8,521 nucleotides of DNA from JAPLHV01 sp964464245 (GTDB lineage Bacteria; Caldisericota; JANLFM01), in contig CAYXFH010000085.1 in assembly GCA_964464245.1 (NCBI GenBank), positions 1 through 8,521 of the forward strand, read 5' to 3'. Made by a program: the position numbers and the translations under genes. Below, one piece after another: positions 1-5,831 of this stretch. How positions within the stretch are numbered: the first letter of the stretch is position 1; every line of letters starts with the position of its first letter. The notes beneath the pieces were generated by a model, which saw only the letters and a program-made list of their open reading frames with translations, was not told the DNA's origin and searched no databases.

Positions 1-335
1 TGATTCTCAATACATTGGGCATCCTCTTCACTGTCTACATCCTGCAGGCCGTGGGGATGGGAATCCGGGTTGACACTTTCTGGTGGGCTCTTTTGGCTGC
101 CTTTGTGCTGGGTGTACTGAACACCTTGATCCGCCCCGTCCTACTCCTTCTCACCTTGCCGCTGAACATTCTTACGTTGGGGCTATTTACCTTCGTACTA
201 AACGGTTTTCTTTTCTGGTTGATGGGGGTCATCCTCCAGGCAGGTGTCCAGATGGCAGATTTCTGGACAGCCTTGGCTGCCTCCCTTGTCTATTCGGTTT
301 TCTCGGTGATCTTCTCCCGGGCTTTCGTCCGCTGA
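1..335 (+). CDS. YvlD / phage-holin-4-type small membrane protein (5' end missing)
   Basis: The frame is open from the first base of the window, and the family normally has a short membrane helix before the first residues visible here, so the true start lies upstream; the TTG at 15 is probably internal. The visible part (about 110 residues) is almost entirely hydrophobic. It carries the family hallmark: a loop with LNTLIRPVLLLLTLPLNIL (about residues 36-54 from the TTG), then a helix TLGLFTFVLNGFLFWLM and a final hydrophobic segment ending in basic residues. This resembles the four-helix 'mycobacterial phage holin superfamily IV'/YvlD membrane proteins, which are widespread chromosomal genes of unknown role; no lysis genes are nearby, so a real holin function is unlikely. 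It ends 46 bp before yvcK on the same strand and may share its transcript. Family assignment is fairly secure; function is unknown. Confidence 0.8.
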   Translation, partial: ILNTLGILFTVYILQAVGMGIRVDTFWWALLAAFVLGVLNTLIRPVLLLLTLPLNILTLGLFTFVLNGFLFWLMGVILQAGVQMADFWTALAASLVYSVFSVIFSRAFVR

Positions 336-381
336 GAGGTGGCCGTGAGGTCAGGTCCATTCCCGGAGAGTTCTGGGTATT

Positions 382-1731
382 GTGAATAGCAATCAGAGCC
401 AGAAAGGTTGGAGATCCTTCACTCCACTCAGGAGCAACCTGAAGTGGCTGTACCCGGGGATGCACGTCAAGCGATGGATTCTGTTGATTCTAGTTGGTCT
501 GGCGTTGTTGGTCTTGGCCATCGTCCTCTTTTTCTCCGATTGGCTCACCCTGGTTCGCATTAAGACCTTCTTCCAAGGTCTCTTCGCCTATCTGCCCTTC
601 GCTCCTCTGGACGAACCCTGGAGGGAAATTCTCGCTTTGCTTGTCTTCGGCGCCGCTCTCGCCTTGATCCTCTATGGCGGCCGCCAACTGGTGGCCTCCG
701 TCGTCACAGCCATCCTTCCGGCGCATGCCGAGGCTCTGGTTGAGATGGTCTTCGCCAAACGGGTCAAGGGAAGGAAACTGAAGGTGGTGGCGATAGGGGG
801 GGGAACTGGGCTCGCTACCTTACTGCGCGGGATGAAGAAGTTGCCAGTAGAGCTGACAGCGGTGGTCACCGTCTCGGATGATGGCGGGAGCTCTGGGCGG
901 TTGCGCCAGGAGCTGGGGATTCTGCCGCCCGGCGATGTGCGCAACTGCCTGGTAGCTCTATCTGAGTCCGAACCGTTGATGGAGGATCTTTTCCAATACC
1001 GTTTCGCCCCGGACAGTTCCCTGGGGGGGCACAACTTTGGCAATCTTTTCATCGCTGCCCTCAGCAAGGTCACGGGCGATTTTGGCCAGGCTGTCCTGGG
1101 CGCCTCGCAGGTGCTTCGAGTCAGCGGGCAGGTCCTGCCCTTCACCCTAGATAACGTCATACTGCAAGCCACTTTCACCGATGGCTCCCAGTTGGAGGGG
1201 GAAACAGCCATCCGTGAAGCGGGTAAGCAGATCGCCCAGGTTCGTCTGGCGCCGGCCTCAACCAAGCCAACCCCGGAGGTCTTAACGCGTATCGCCCAGG
1301 CGGATTTGATCCTGATCGGACCGGGATCCCTCTTCACCAGTTTGATCCCCCCGCTGCTGCAGCCGAACCTGGCGCAGGCACTGCGTGAAGCCAAAGCGCC
1401 TCGCCTTCTGGTGATGAATGTCATGACTGAACACGGCGAAACGGACGGCTTCAACGCTTCTGGGCATTTGGTGCAGCTATTCCGCCACGCCGGGGGGAAG
1501 GTGGTTGACTACTGCCTTCTCAGCAACTCACCGATCTCCTCCGAAACCCTGGCCCGGTACCGCGAAGAACTGGCCATCCCCGTCCAGCTCAACTTGGAAG
1601 GGATCCAAGCCTTGGGCGTAACCCCGCTTTTGGCTGATTTGACAGCAGAGGGAAAAACGCTGCGCCATGATCCGGATAAACTTGCCAAGGCGGTCTGGCG
1701 CCAAGTGTGGCTTTCCCAGCGCAGGAAGTAG
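382..1731 (+). CDS. yvcK: YvcK/CofD-fold UDP-GlcNAc-binding protein, membrane-anchored form
   Basis: Protein of 449 residues, longer than the soluble Bacillus YvcK (a little over 300) because of an N-terminal part with two predicted membrane helices (about 32-52 and 82-102), preceded by WLYPGMHVKRW, which I recall from membrane-linked clostridial relatives. The catalytic-fold domain begins near 134 with the glycine-rich GGGTGLATLL (139-148), then SDDGGSSGRLR (165-175), GDVRNCL (184-190), GHNFGNLF (216-223), GPGSLFTS (313-320) and MTEHGETDGF (348-357), the YvcK signature set. In Bacillota, YvcK binds UDP-N-acetylglucosamine and is needed for growth on gluconeogenic carbon sources and for normal peptidoglycan synthesis. 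The GTG start at 382 has GGAGAG at 365-370, a slightly long spacing, and keeps the conserved WLYP segment. It is usually found with rapZ and whiA; neither is visible here, and rpoN follows after 3 bp. Identity is secure; the exact start is less so. Confidence 0.93.
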   Translation: MNSNQSQKGWRSFTPLRSNLKWLYPGMHVKRWILLILVGLALLVLAIVLFFSDWLTLVRIKTFFQGLFAYLPFAPLDEPWREILALLVFGAALALILYGGRQLVASVVTAILPAHAEALVEMVFAKRVKGRKLKVVAIGGGTGLATLLRGMKKLPVELTAVVTVSDDGGSSGRLRQELGILPPGDVRNCLVALSESEPLMEDLFQYRFAPDSSLGGHNFGNLFIAALSKVTGDFGQAVLGASQVLRVSGQVLPFTLDNVILQATFTDGSQLEGETAIREAGKQIAQVRLAPASTKPTPEVLTRIAQADLILIGPGSLFTSLIPPLLQPNLAQALREAKAPRLLVMNVMTEHGETDGFNASGHLVQLFRHAGGKVVDYCLLSNSPISSETLARYREELAIPVQLNLEGIQALGVTPLLADLTAEGKTLRHDPDKLAKAVWRQVWLSQRRK

Positions 1732-1734
1732 ACT

Positions 1735-3093
1735 GTGCCCTCCGGATTACAGCATAATCTCCATCTTCGCCAAGTTCCGCAACTACGGCTGTCGCTCCAG
1801 CAGCAACAGGCTATCCGGATGTTGGAGATGAATGCTCTGGAATTGCAGACCTTTCTTACCCAGCAACTGGAAGAGAACCCACTATTGGAGGAGACAGAGG
1901 AATCCCCGGAAACGGGTGAAGAAGAGTTGGTGGCAGAGGAGCGGGAGGAGAGTGGGGATGATGAGGAAGATCACAGCCGGGAAAGCGCCAGGCCGGAGAC
2001 TCTTGCTGTTTACCTGCGCTTCCAATTGCAGATGGCAGCATCAGGAGAGCGGGAACGAGCGTTGGGTGAGGCGATCATTAGCTCCCTCGATGAGCGCGGT
2101 TACTTCCGTGGCGATCTGGCCCAGATCGCAGCCAGCGTGGGAACCGATCCAGCCGAGGCCAGTGCGGCCCTGGCTTTGGTGCAGTCCTTCGATCCACCCG
2201 GAGTGGCGGCCAGCGACTTGCGAGAATGCTTGTTGCTGCAGTTGCGAGAGCGCAGCGATAACACCCTGCCGGGGGCTGTTAACACCCTGACCCAGCGGGT
2301 GATAGAAGGGTACCTGGATGAGATCCACGATCCGAAGAAACGCCGAAGTATCGCCCGGGCACTGGGTTGTCGAACCGCGGAACTGATCGAAGCGCTGGAG
2401 CAAATCCGCTTGCTGGAGCCTTACCCCGGATGTAACTTCGCTGACACCCCGCCTGTTTTCATTACCCCTGACTTGGTGGTGAAAGAGGAGGAGGGGCGCC
2501 TGCGGGCTCAAGTGAATGGTGGCTTCATCCCTCGCTTGCGCTTGTCTCCTTCGTACCAACGCATGTTGACCGACCCAGAAGCTTCCCCCTTCCTGCGCAA
2601 GAAATTAACCTCCGCCCGCTGGATCCTGCGTTCGTTAGAGAAGAGGGAGGAGACGCTAGAAAAGGTGGCCGCTTATTTAGTAGAAAGACAGCAAGATTTC
2701 TTGCGCAAAGGAGGGTACTATCTTCGCCCACTGTCCTTGAAAGAGGCCTCCGTTGCCCTCGGCGTGCACGAGTCGACCGTATCGCGGGCCATGAAGGGCA
2801 AGTATATCGACACCCCGCGAGGGGTCTTCCCCTTGCGCCTGCTGCTCCCCGCAAGCCTGCCGCAGAAAAGTGGGCCGACCTCGGAGAGCCGCGTCAAGGA
2901 GGAGATTCGCCGCATCGTCACCGAAGAGGACAGGTCGCGCCCCCTTTCTGATGAGCAGATAGCGACATATTTGGTGGGTCGGGGCATTTGCCTAGCACGC
3001 CGGACTGTGGCTAAATACCGGGAGAGCTTAGGGATCCCGCTGCGCGGGAAGCGAAAAGATCAATGGAAGATGCCAAACAAAAAAGGAGTGTAA
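1735..3093 (+). CDS. rpoN: RNA polymerase sigma-54 factor
   Basis: Complete 452-residue sigma-54. Region I is Gln/Leu-rich (PQLRLSLQQQQAIRMLEMNALEL, shown in part; about 15-37, followed by EENPLLEE at 46-53). A strongly acidic region II spans about 53-80. The core-binding region contains SFDPPGVAASDLRECLLLQL (151-170). The helix-turn-helix near 333-355 contains ALGVHESTVSRA and is followed by KYIDTPRGVF. The C-terminal RpoN box is perfect, ARRTVAKYRE at 421-430, so DNA recognition of -24/-12 promoters should be intact. Such a factor needs an AAA+ enhancer-binding protein to open promoters; none is encoded in the window. The GTG start at 1735 has AGGAAG at 1722-1727 inside the end of yvcK. The gene is followed by gap after 4 bp. 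Residues 176-182 arise from a 21-bp direct duplication that contains an inverted copy of the dispersed repeat (see the repeat entry). Confidence 0.97.
   Translation: MPSGLQHNLHLRQVPQLRLSLQQQQAIRMLEMNALELQTFLTQQLEENPLLEETEESPETGEEELVAEEREESGDDEEDHSRESARPETLAVYLRFQLQMAASGERERALGEAIISSLDERGYFRGDLAQIAASVGTDPAEASAALALVQSFDPPGVAASDLRECLLLQLRERSDNTLPGAVNTLTQRVIEGYLDEIHDPKKRRSIARALGCRTAELIEALEQIRLLEPYPGCNFADTPPVFITPDLVVKEEEGRLRAQVNGGFIPRLRLSPSYQRMLTDPEASPFLRKKLTSARWILRSLEKREETLEKVAAYLVERQQDFLRKGGYYLRPLSLKEASVALGVHESTVSRAMKGKYIDTPRGVFPLRLLLPASLPQKSGPTSESRVKEEIRRIVTEEDRSRPLSDEQIATYLVGRGICLARRTVAKYRESLGIPLRGKRKDQWKMPNKKGV
2259..2289 (-). repeat. Inverted copy of the dispersed GC-rich repeat, inside rpoN
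   Basis: Positions 2261-2277 read, on the minus strand, as AGCCCCCGGCAGGGTGT, identical over 17 bases to the repeat units between pgk and secG. The copy lies within a direct duplication: TAACACCCTG occurs at 2259-2268 and again at 2280-2289, exactly 21 bp apart. The result is an in-frame addition of seven codons, giving NTLPGAV followed by NTLTQRV in the protein. Removing one 21-bp unit leaves QL-RERSDNTLTQR-VI, a spacing closer to what I recall for sigma-54 proteins, so the unit looks like an insertion or expansion in a tolerant linker. Confidence 0.8.
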
Positions 3094-3097
3094 CAAC

Positions 3098-4126
3098 ATG
3101 CTGAAAGTTGCGATCAATGGGTTTGGCCGCGTGGGGCGGCAGATTTTCAAGGTTTTCTTGGAAAAGTATCCCCAAGAAGTAGAGGTTGTCGCCATCAACG
3201 ACATCACCGATCCACCAACGTTGGCACATCTGTTGAAGTATGACTCCAACTATGGCCGCTTCCCCATGCTGGTGGAAGCTACAGATGATGGATTCATGGT
3301 CGATGCCAAGCATTTCAAGATTTTCGCCGAGAAGGATCCTGCGCTTCTTCCCTGGGTGGATTTGGGCGTGGATTTGGTGGTGGAATCCTCCGGCGTTTTC
3401 ACTGACGCATTGAAGGCGAGGAAGCACCTGGAGGCCGGAGCCAAGCGCGTGATCATTTCTGCTCCAGCCAAGAACGAGGACATAACTGTGGTCTTGGGAG
3501 TGAACGAGGAGCAATACGACCCAGCGCGGCATTTTATCGTCTCCAACGCCTCCTGCACCACCAACAGCCTGGCGCCGGTCGTAAAAGTACTGCTGGAGAA
3601 CTTCGGAATCGTCGCCGCTTTGATGACTACCATCCATAGTTACACCAACGACCAGCGAATCCTTGATCTTCCCCACAAAGACCTCCGTCGGGCGCGGGCT
3701 GCCGCCATGAACATCATTCCCACTACAACCGGCGCAGCGAAGGCGATCAGTCTTGTGCTGCCAGCCCTGAAGGGGAAGATGAACGGGTTCTCGGTCCGCA
3801 TCCCCACGCCGACCGTCTCACTGACCGACTTGGTCGCCCAACTGGAGAAGACCCCCACCAAGGAAGAGGTCAATGCCGCTTTGAAAGCCGCCGCCGATGG
3901 TCCCTTGGCCGGGATCATGGGTTATAACGAAGAGCCTTTGGTTTCCATGGATTACAAGGGGAGTCCACTCTCCTCTATTGTGGATGGGCTCTCCACGATG
4001 GTTGTCGGCAACCTGGTGAAAGTGGTGGCCTGGTATGACAACGAGTGGGGCTATTCTGTCCGTGTGGCAGACTTGGCCCATTACATGTTCAGCAAAGAGA
4101 TTAGCCCCCGGCAGGTAGGTACTTAG
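3098..4126 (+). CDS. gap: Glyceraldehyde-3-phosphate dehydrogenase, NAD-type
   Basis: Catalyses phosphorylating oxidation of glyceraldehyde-3-phosphate to 1,3-bisphosphoglycerate in the cytoplasm. The 342-residue protein has the N-terminal dinucleotide-binding motif NGFGRVGR (7-14), the catalytic cysteine in SNASCTTN (C153), the catalytic histidine in TTIHSYTNDQ (H180), and the C-terminal WYDNEWGYS. Asp35 in the AINDITD segment and the Leu-Pro pair 191-192 in DQRILDLPHKD are the residues associated with NAD specificity and the glycolytic (GapA) type, as opposed to NADP-using gluconeogenic enzymes. The start ATG has an excellent ribosome site, AAAAGGAG at 3081-3088, lying over the end of rpoN, so translation of the two is probably coupled. 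Typical bacterial enzymes have about 333-337 residues; this one ends with an extra Ser-Pro-Arg-Gln-Val-Gly-Thr tail encoded by a copy of the dispersed repeat at 4103-4119. Confidence 0.98.
   Translation: MLKVAINGFGRVGRQIFKVFLEKYPQEVEVVAINDITDPPTLAHLLKYDSNYGRFPMLVEATDDGFMVDAKHFKIFAEKDPALLPWVDLGVDLVVESSGVFTDALKARKHLEAGAKRVIISAPAKNEDITVVLGVNEEQYDPARHFIVSNASCTTNSLAPVVKVLLENFGIVAALMTTIHSYTNDQRILDLPHKDLRRARAAAMNIIPTTTGAAKAISLVLPALKGKMNGFSVRIPTPTVSLTDLVAQLEKTPTKEEVNAALKAAADGPLAGIMGYNEEPLVSMDYKGSPLSSIVDGLSTMVVGNLVKVVAWYDNEWGYSVRVADLAHYMFSKEISPRQVGT
4103..4119 (+). repeat. Dispersed GC-rich repeat forming the 3' end of gap
   Basis: The sequence AGCCCCCGGCAGGTAGGT matches the copy at 8214-8231 (AGCCCCCGGCAGGGAGGT) at 17 of 18 positions (4103-4120), and shares its first 13 bases with the tandem copies after pgk. 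It encodes the Ser-Pro-Arg-Gln-Val-Gly stretch at the very end of GAPDH, beyond where family members normally stop, and supplies the purine-rich stretch just upstream of the pgk start. TTAG flanks it at 4101-4104 and 4123-4126, too short to call a target-site duplication. Confidence 0.7.
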
Positions 4127-4127
4127 G

Positions 4128-5315
4128 GTGCCATCCCTTCGTCGCCTTCAAGATTTTGAGGTTCATGATCGGCGCGTCCTCATGCGAGTGGATTTCAATG
4201 TTCCCCTGGACAAGAAGACCGGAGCGATCAGCGATGACCGACGCATTCGTGCGACGCTTCCTACAATCCAGTGGTTGGTCAAAGGCGGAGCAAAAGTGAT
4301 ATTGATGTCCCACCTGGGCAGACCGAATGGTCAAGTGGTGGAGCAACTCAGCATGCGCCCAATAGGCATCCGTTTGGGCGAGCTGCTGGGCTGTCCGGTG
4401 ATGTACGCCACGGATTGTGTCGGAGAAGTGGCTGAAGCAGCGGTTGAAGCTCTGGCGCCAGGCGAGGTGTTGCTCTTGGAGAACCTGCGTTTCCACCCCG
4501 AGGAGGAAGCCAATGACCAGTTGTTCGCCAAATGGCTGGCCAGTTTGGGCGACCTTTACGTCGACGACGCATTCGGCACGGCCCATCGAGCTCACGCCTC
4601 CACCGAAGGAGTGGCTCATTTCCTCCCTTCTTGCGCCGGCTTTCTGATGGCGAAAGAAGTGGATTACCTCAGCAAAGCACTGGAGAATCCAACCAAACCT
4701 TTCCTGGCGATCACAGGGGGAGCGAAGGTTTCAGACAAGCTGAAGCTGTTGGGGAACCTGATGGACCAGGTAGATGGGATGCTGATCGGAGGCGGGATGG
4801 CCTACACCTTCTTGAAGGCTCAGGGATTGGAGATCGGCGCTTCCATCTGCGAAGATGGGTTGCTGGAGGAAGCGCGACAGATCCTTACCGCCGCCAAAGA
4901 CAAAGACGTGGAGTTGCTTTTGCCTGTGGATCTGATCGTCGCGTCTCGCTTGGAGCATGGCAGTCCCAATGAAACGGTGACGGTGGAACGGATCCCGGTT
5001 GAGATGGGGGGAGTAGACATCGGCCCTCAGACTCGAGCGCTTTTCGCTGATCGTATTCGCCAAGCCAAGACAGTGGTCTGGAATGGGCCAGTGGGGGTGT
5101 TTGAGATCCCACCCTTCGATGCCGGCACCCGTGCGGTGGCTGAAGCTTTAGCTGGTTCTGATGCCACAACAATTGTAGGTGGAGGGGACACGGCGGCGGC
5201 AGTCGAGAAATTCGGCCTGGCAGAGCGAATGAGCCACGTCTCCACCGGAGGCGGCGCATCGCTGGAATTTCTGGAAGGACGGGCTCTGCCCGGCGTCGAG
5301 ATCCTCAAGGGGTGA
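4128..5315 (+). CDS. pgk: Phosphoglycerate kinase
   Basis: Transfers the acyl phosphate of 1,3-bisphosphoglycerate to ADP, the step after GAPDH, in the cytoplasm. The 395-residue length is normal for a monomeric bacterial PGK. Visible signatures are RVDFNVPL (20-27) and SHLGRPNG (61-68) of the substrate-binding N-domain, LENLRFHPEE and DDAFGTAHRAHAS in the middle of the N-domain, ITGGAKVSDKL and LIGGGMAYTFL opening the nucleotide-binding C-domain, WNGPVGVFE, and the glycine-rich GGGDTAAAVEKFG and HVSTGGGASLE near the end. No catalytic segment appears missing. The GTG start at 4128 lies one base after the gap stop; AGGTAGGT just upstream (4113-4120), part of a repeat copy, is a modest ribosome site, and translation is probably coupled to gap. 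In many Bacillota tpiA, gpmI and eno follow; here none do. Confidence 0.98.
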   Translation: MPSLRRLQDFEVHDRRVLMRVDFNVPLDKKTGAISDDRRIRATLPTIQWLVKGGAKVILMSHLGRPNGQVVEQLSMRPIGIRLGELLGCPVMYATDCVGEVAEAAVEALAPGEVLLLENLRFHPEEEANDQLFAKWLASLGDLYVDDAFGTAHRAHASTEGVAHFLPSCAGFLMAKEVDYLSKALENPTKPFLAITGGAKVSDKLKLLGNLMDQVDGMLIGGGMAYTFLKAQGLEIGASICEDGLLEEARQILTAAKDKDVELLLPVDLIVASRLEHGSPNETVTVERIPVEMGGVDIGPQTRALFADRIRQAKTVVWNGPVGVFEIPPFDAGTRAVAEALAGSDATTIVGGGDTAAAVEKFGLAERMSHVSTGGGASLEFLEGRALPGVEILKG

Positions 5316-5317
5316 AT

Positions 5318-5353
5318 AGCCCCCGGCAGGGTGTCAGCCCCCGGCAGGGTGTC
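5318..5353 (+). repeat. Tandem pair of 18-bp repeat AGCCCCCGGCAGGGTGTC
   Basis: Two perfect head-to-tail copies occupy 5318-5335 and 5336-5353, beginning three bases after the pgk stop. GGGG at 5309-5312, including the last pgk codon, can pair with CCCC at 5320-5323 around a seven-base loop, the same geometry as at 8205-8219. There is no following T-run, so this is not a standard intrinsic terminator. The unit recurs in rpoN (inverted), at the gap 3' end and at 8214-8234. Confidence 0.9.
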
Positions 5354-5355
5354 CC

Positions 5356-5384
5356 TGGCGCAGTTTGAGCCCTTTTGTTATAAT
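5356..5384 (+). promoter_or_regulatory. Extended -10 promoter for secG-tRNA-Leu
   Basis: TATAAT at 5379-5384 is a consensus -10 hexamer, preceded by TG at 5376-5377 in the extended -10 position. With a 17-bp spacer the -35 would be TGGCGC (5356-5361), a poor match, which fits an extended -10 promoter that depends little on -35. The expected start is near 5391, giving a leader of about 18 nt before the secG TTG. The ten bases TTGTTATAAT (5375-5384) recur exactly in front of rpe. Confidence 0.75.
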
Positions 5385-5409
5385 TCTCGCCACGTGAGGT
5401 GAAAACGAT

Positions 5410-5625
5410 TTGACTGTATTGTGGATTATTCAAGCAGCTTTGGCCGTAGCGTTGGTGGCGTTGGTCGCCCTTCAATCCCCGAAGGGGGAAGGATTGGGCG
5501 CCATCGGTGGGACAGCGACTCTCTTCAAGGTGCAAAAGAAACGGGAGAAGTCCCTGCGTAACGCCAGCCTGATCGTGGCCTGTGTGTTCGTGGTATCTTC
5601 CGTCGTGTTGCTTTTCGTTCATTGA
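5410..5625 (+). CDS. secG: Preprotein translocase subunit SecG
   Basis: SecG is the small non-essential partner of the SecYE channel that assists SecA-driven export across the cytoplasmic membrane. The 71-residue protein has the standard two-helix layout: hydrophobic residues about 3-21, the conserved cytoplasmic loop QSPKGEGLGAIGGTATLF (22-39), a basic stretch KKREKSLR, and a second helix about 51-70. The start is TTG at 5410, chosen because GAGGTGA at 5396-5402 gives a good ribosome site seven bases upstream and the resulting N-terminus matches the family. It has its own promoter and is followed by tRNA-Leu after 19 bp. Confidence 0.95.
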   Translation: MTVLWIIQAALAVALVALVALQSPKGEGLGAIGGTATLFKVQKKREKSLRNASLIVACVFVVSSVVLLFVH

Positions 5626-5644
5626 TTCAAGAGGAGAGAAAGAA

Positions 5645-5729
5645 GCCCGGATGGTGGAATTGGTAGACACGTACGTTTGAGGTGCGTATGGGGCAACCCT
5701 TGGGAGTTCGAGTCTCCCTCCGGGCACCA
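5645..5729 (+). tRNA. tRNA-Leu (anticodon GAG), CCA encoded
   Basis: The acceptor stem GCCCGGA (5645-5651) pairs perfectly with TCCGGGC (5719-5725), followed by discriminator A and a genome-encoded CCA. The anticodon stem TACGT/GCGTA (5672-5676 with 5684-5688) encloses the loop TTGAGGT, with anticodon GAG at 5679-5681, reading CUC and CUU. A long variable arm (GGG-CAA-CCC, about 5690-5698) marks it as class II, as expected for leucine, and the T-arm is GGGAG-TTCGAGT-CTCCC (5702-5718). No separate promoter is seen in the 19 bp after secG, so it is probably processed from the secG transcript. Confidence 0.97.
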
Positions 5730-5739
5730 GAGAACAATG

Positions 5740-5771
5740 AAGGGGCCGCTTTTCGGCCCCTTCTTCTTTTT
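5740..5771 (+). terminator. Rho-independent terminator of secG-tRNA-Leu
   Basis: A perfect nine-base-pair stem, AAGGGGCCG (5740-5748) with CGGCCCCTT (5754-5762), closes a five-base loop and runs into the T-rich tail TTCTTCTTTTT (5761-5771). It lies ten bases after the tRNA CCA. On the opposite strand the same stem follows trxB with a weaker T-rich tail, so it may also help terminate the convergent trxA-trxB transcript. Confidence 0.93.
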
Positions 5772-5831
5772 GAACCGCAGAGGGGTGGCTGTTACTGCTC
5801 GTTTCCAAGGTGGATTGATAAAGCTCCCGTT

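Noticed and set aside
15..335. True phage holin and hence a prophage edge.
   Set aside because: The family is common on chromosomes, no lysin or phage gene is present, and the neighbours are core genes.
1126..1140. Perfect 7-bp inverted repeat GGGCAGG-T-CCTGCCC.
   Set aside because: It lies within conserved yvcK coding sequence, has no T-run, and is not a copy of the dispersed repeat.
3221..3236. Sigma-54-like -24/-12 sequence (TTGGCAC then TTGA) inside gap, tempting because rpoN is next door.
   Set aside because: The -12 element has GA where GC is required, and the bases encode the conserved TLAHLLK segment of GAPDH.
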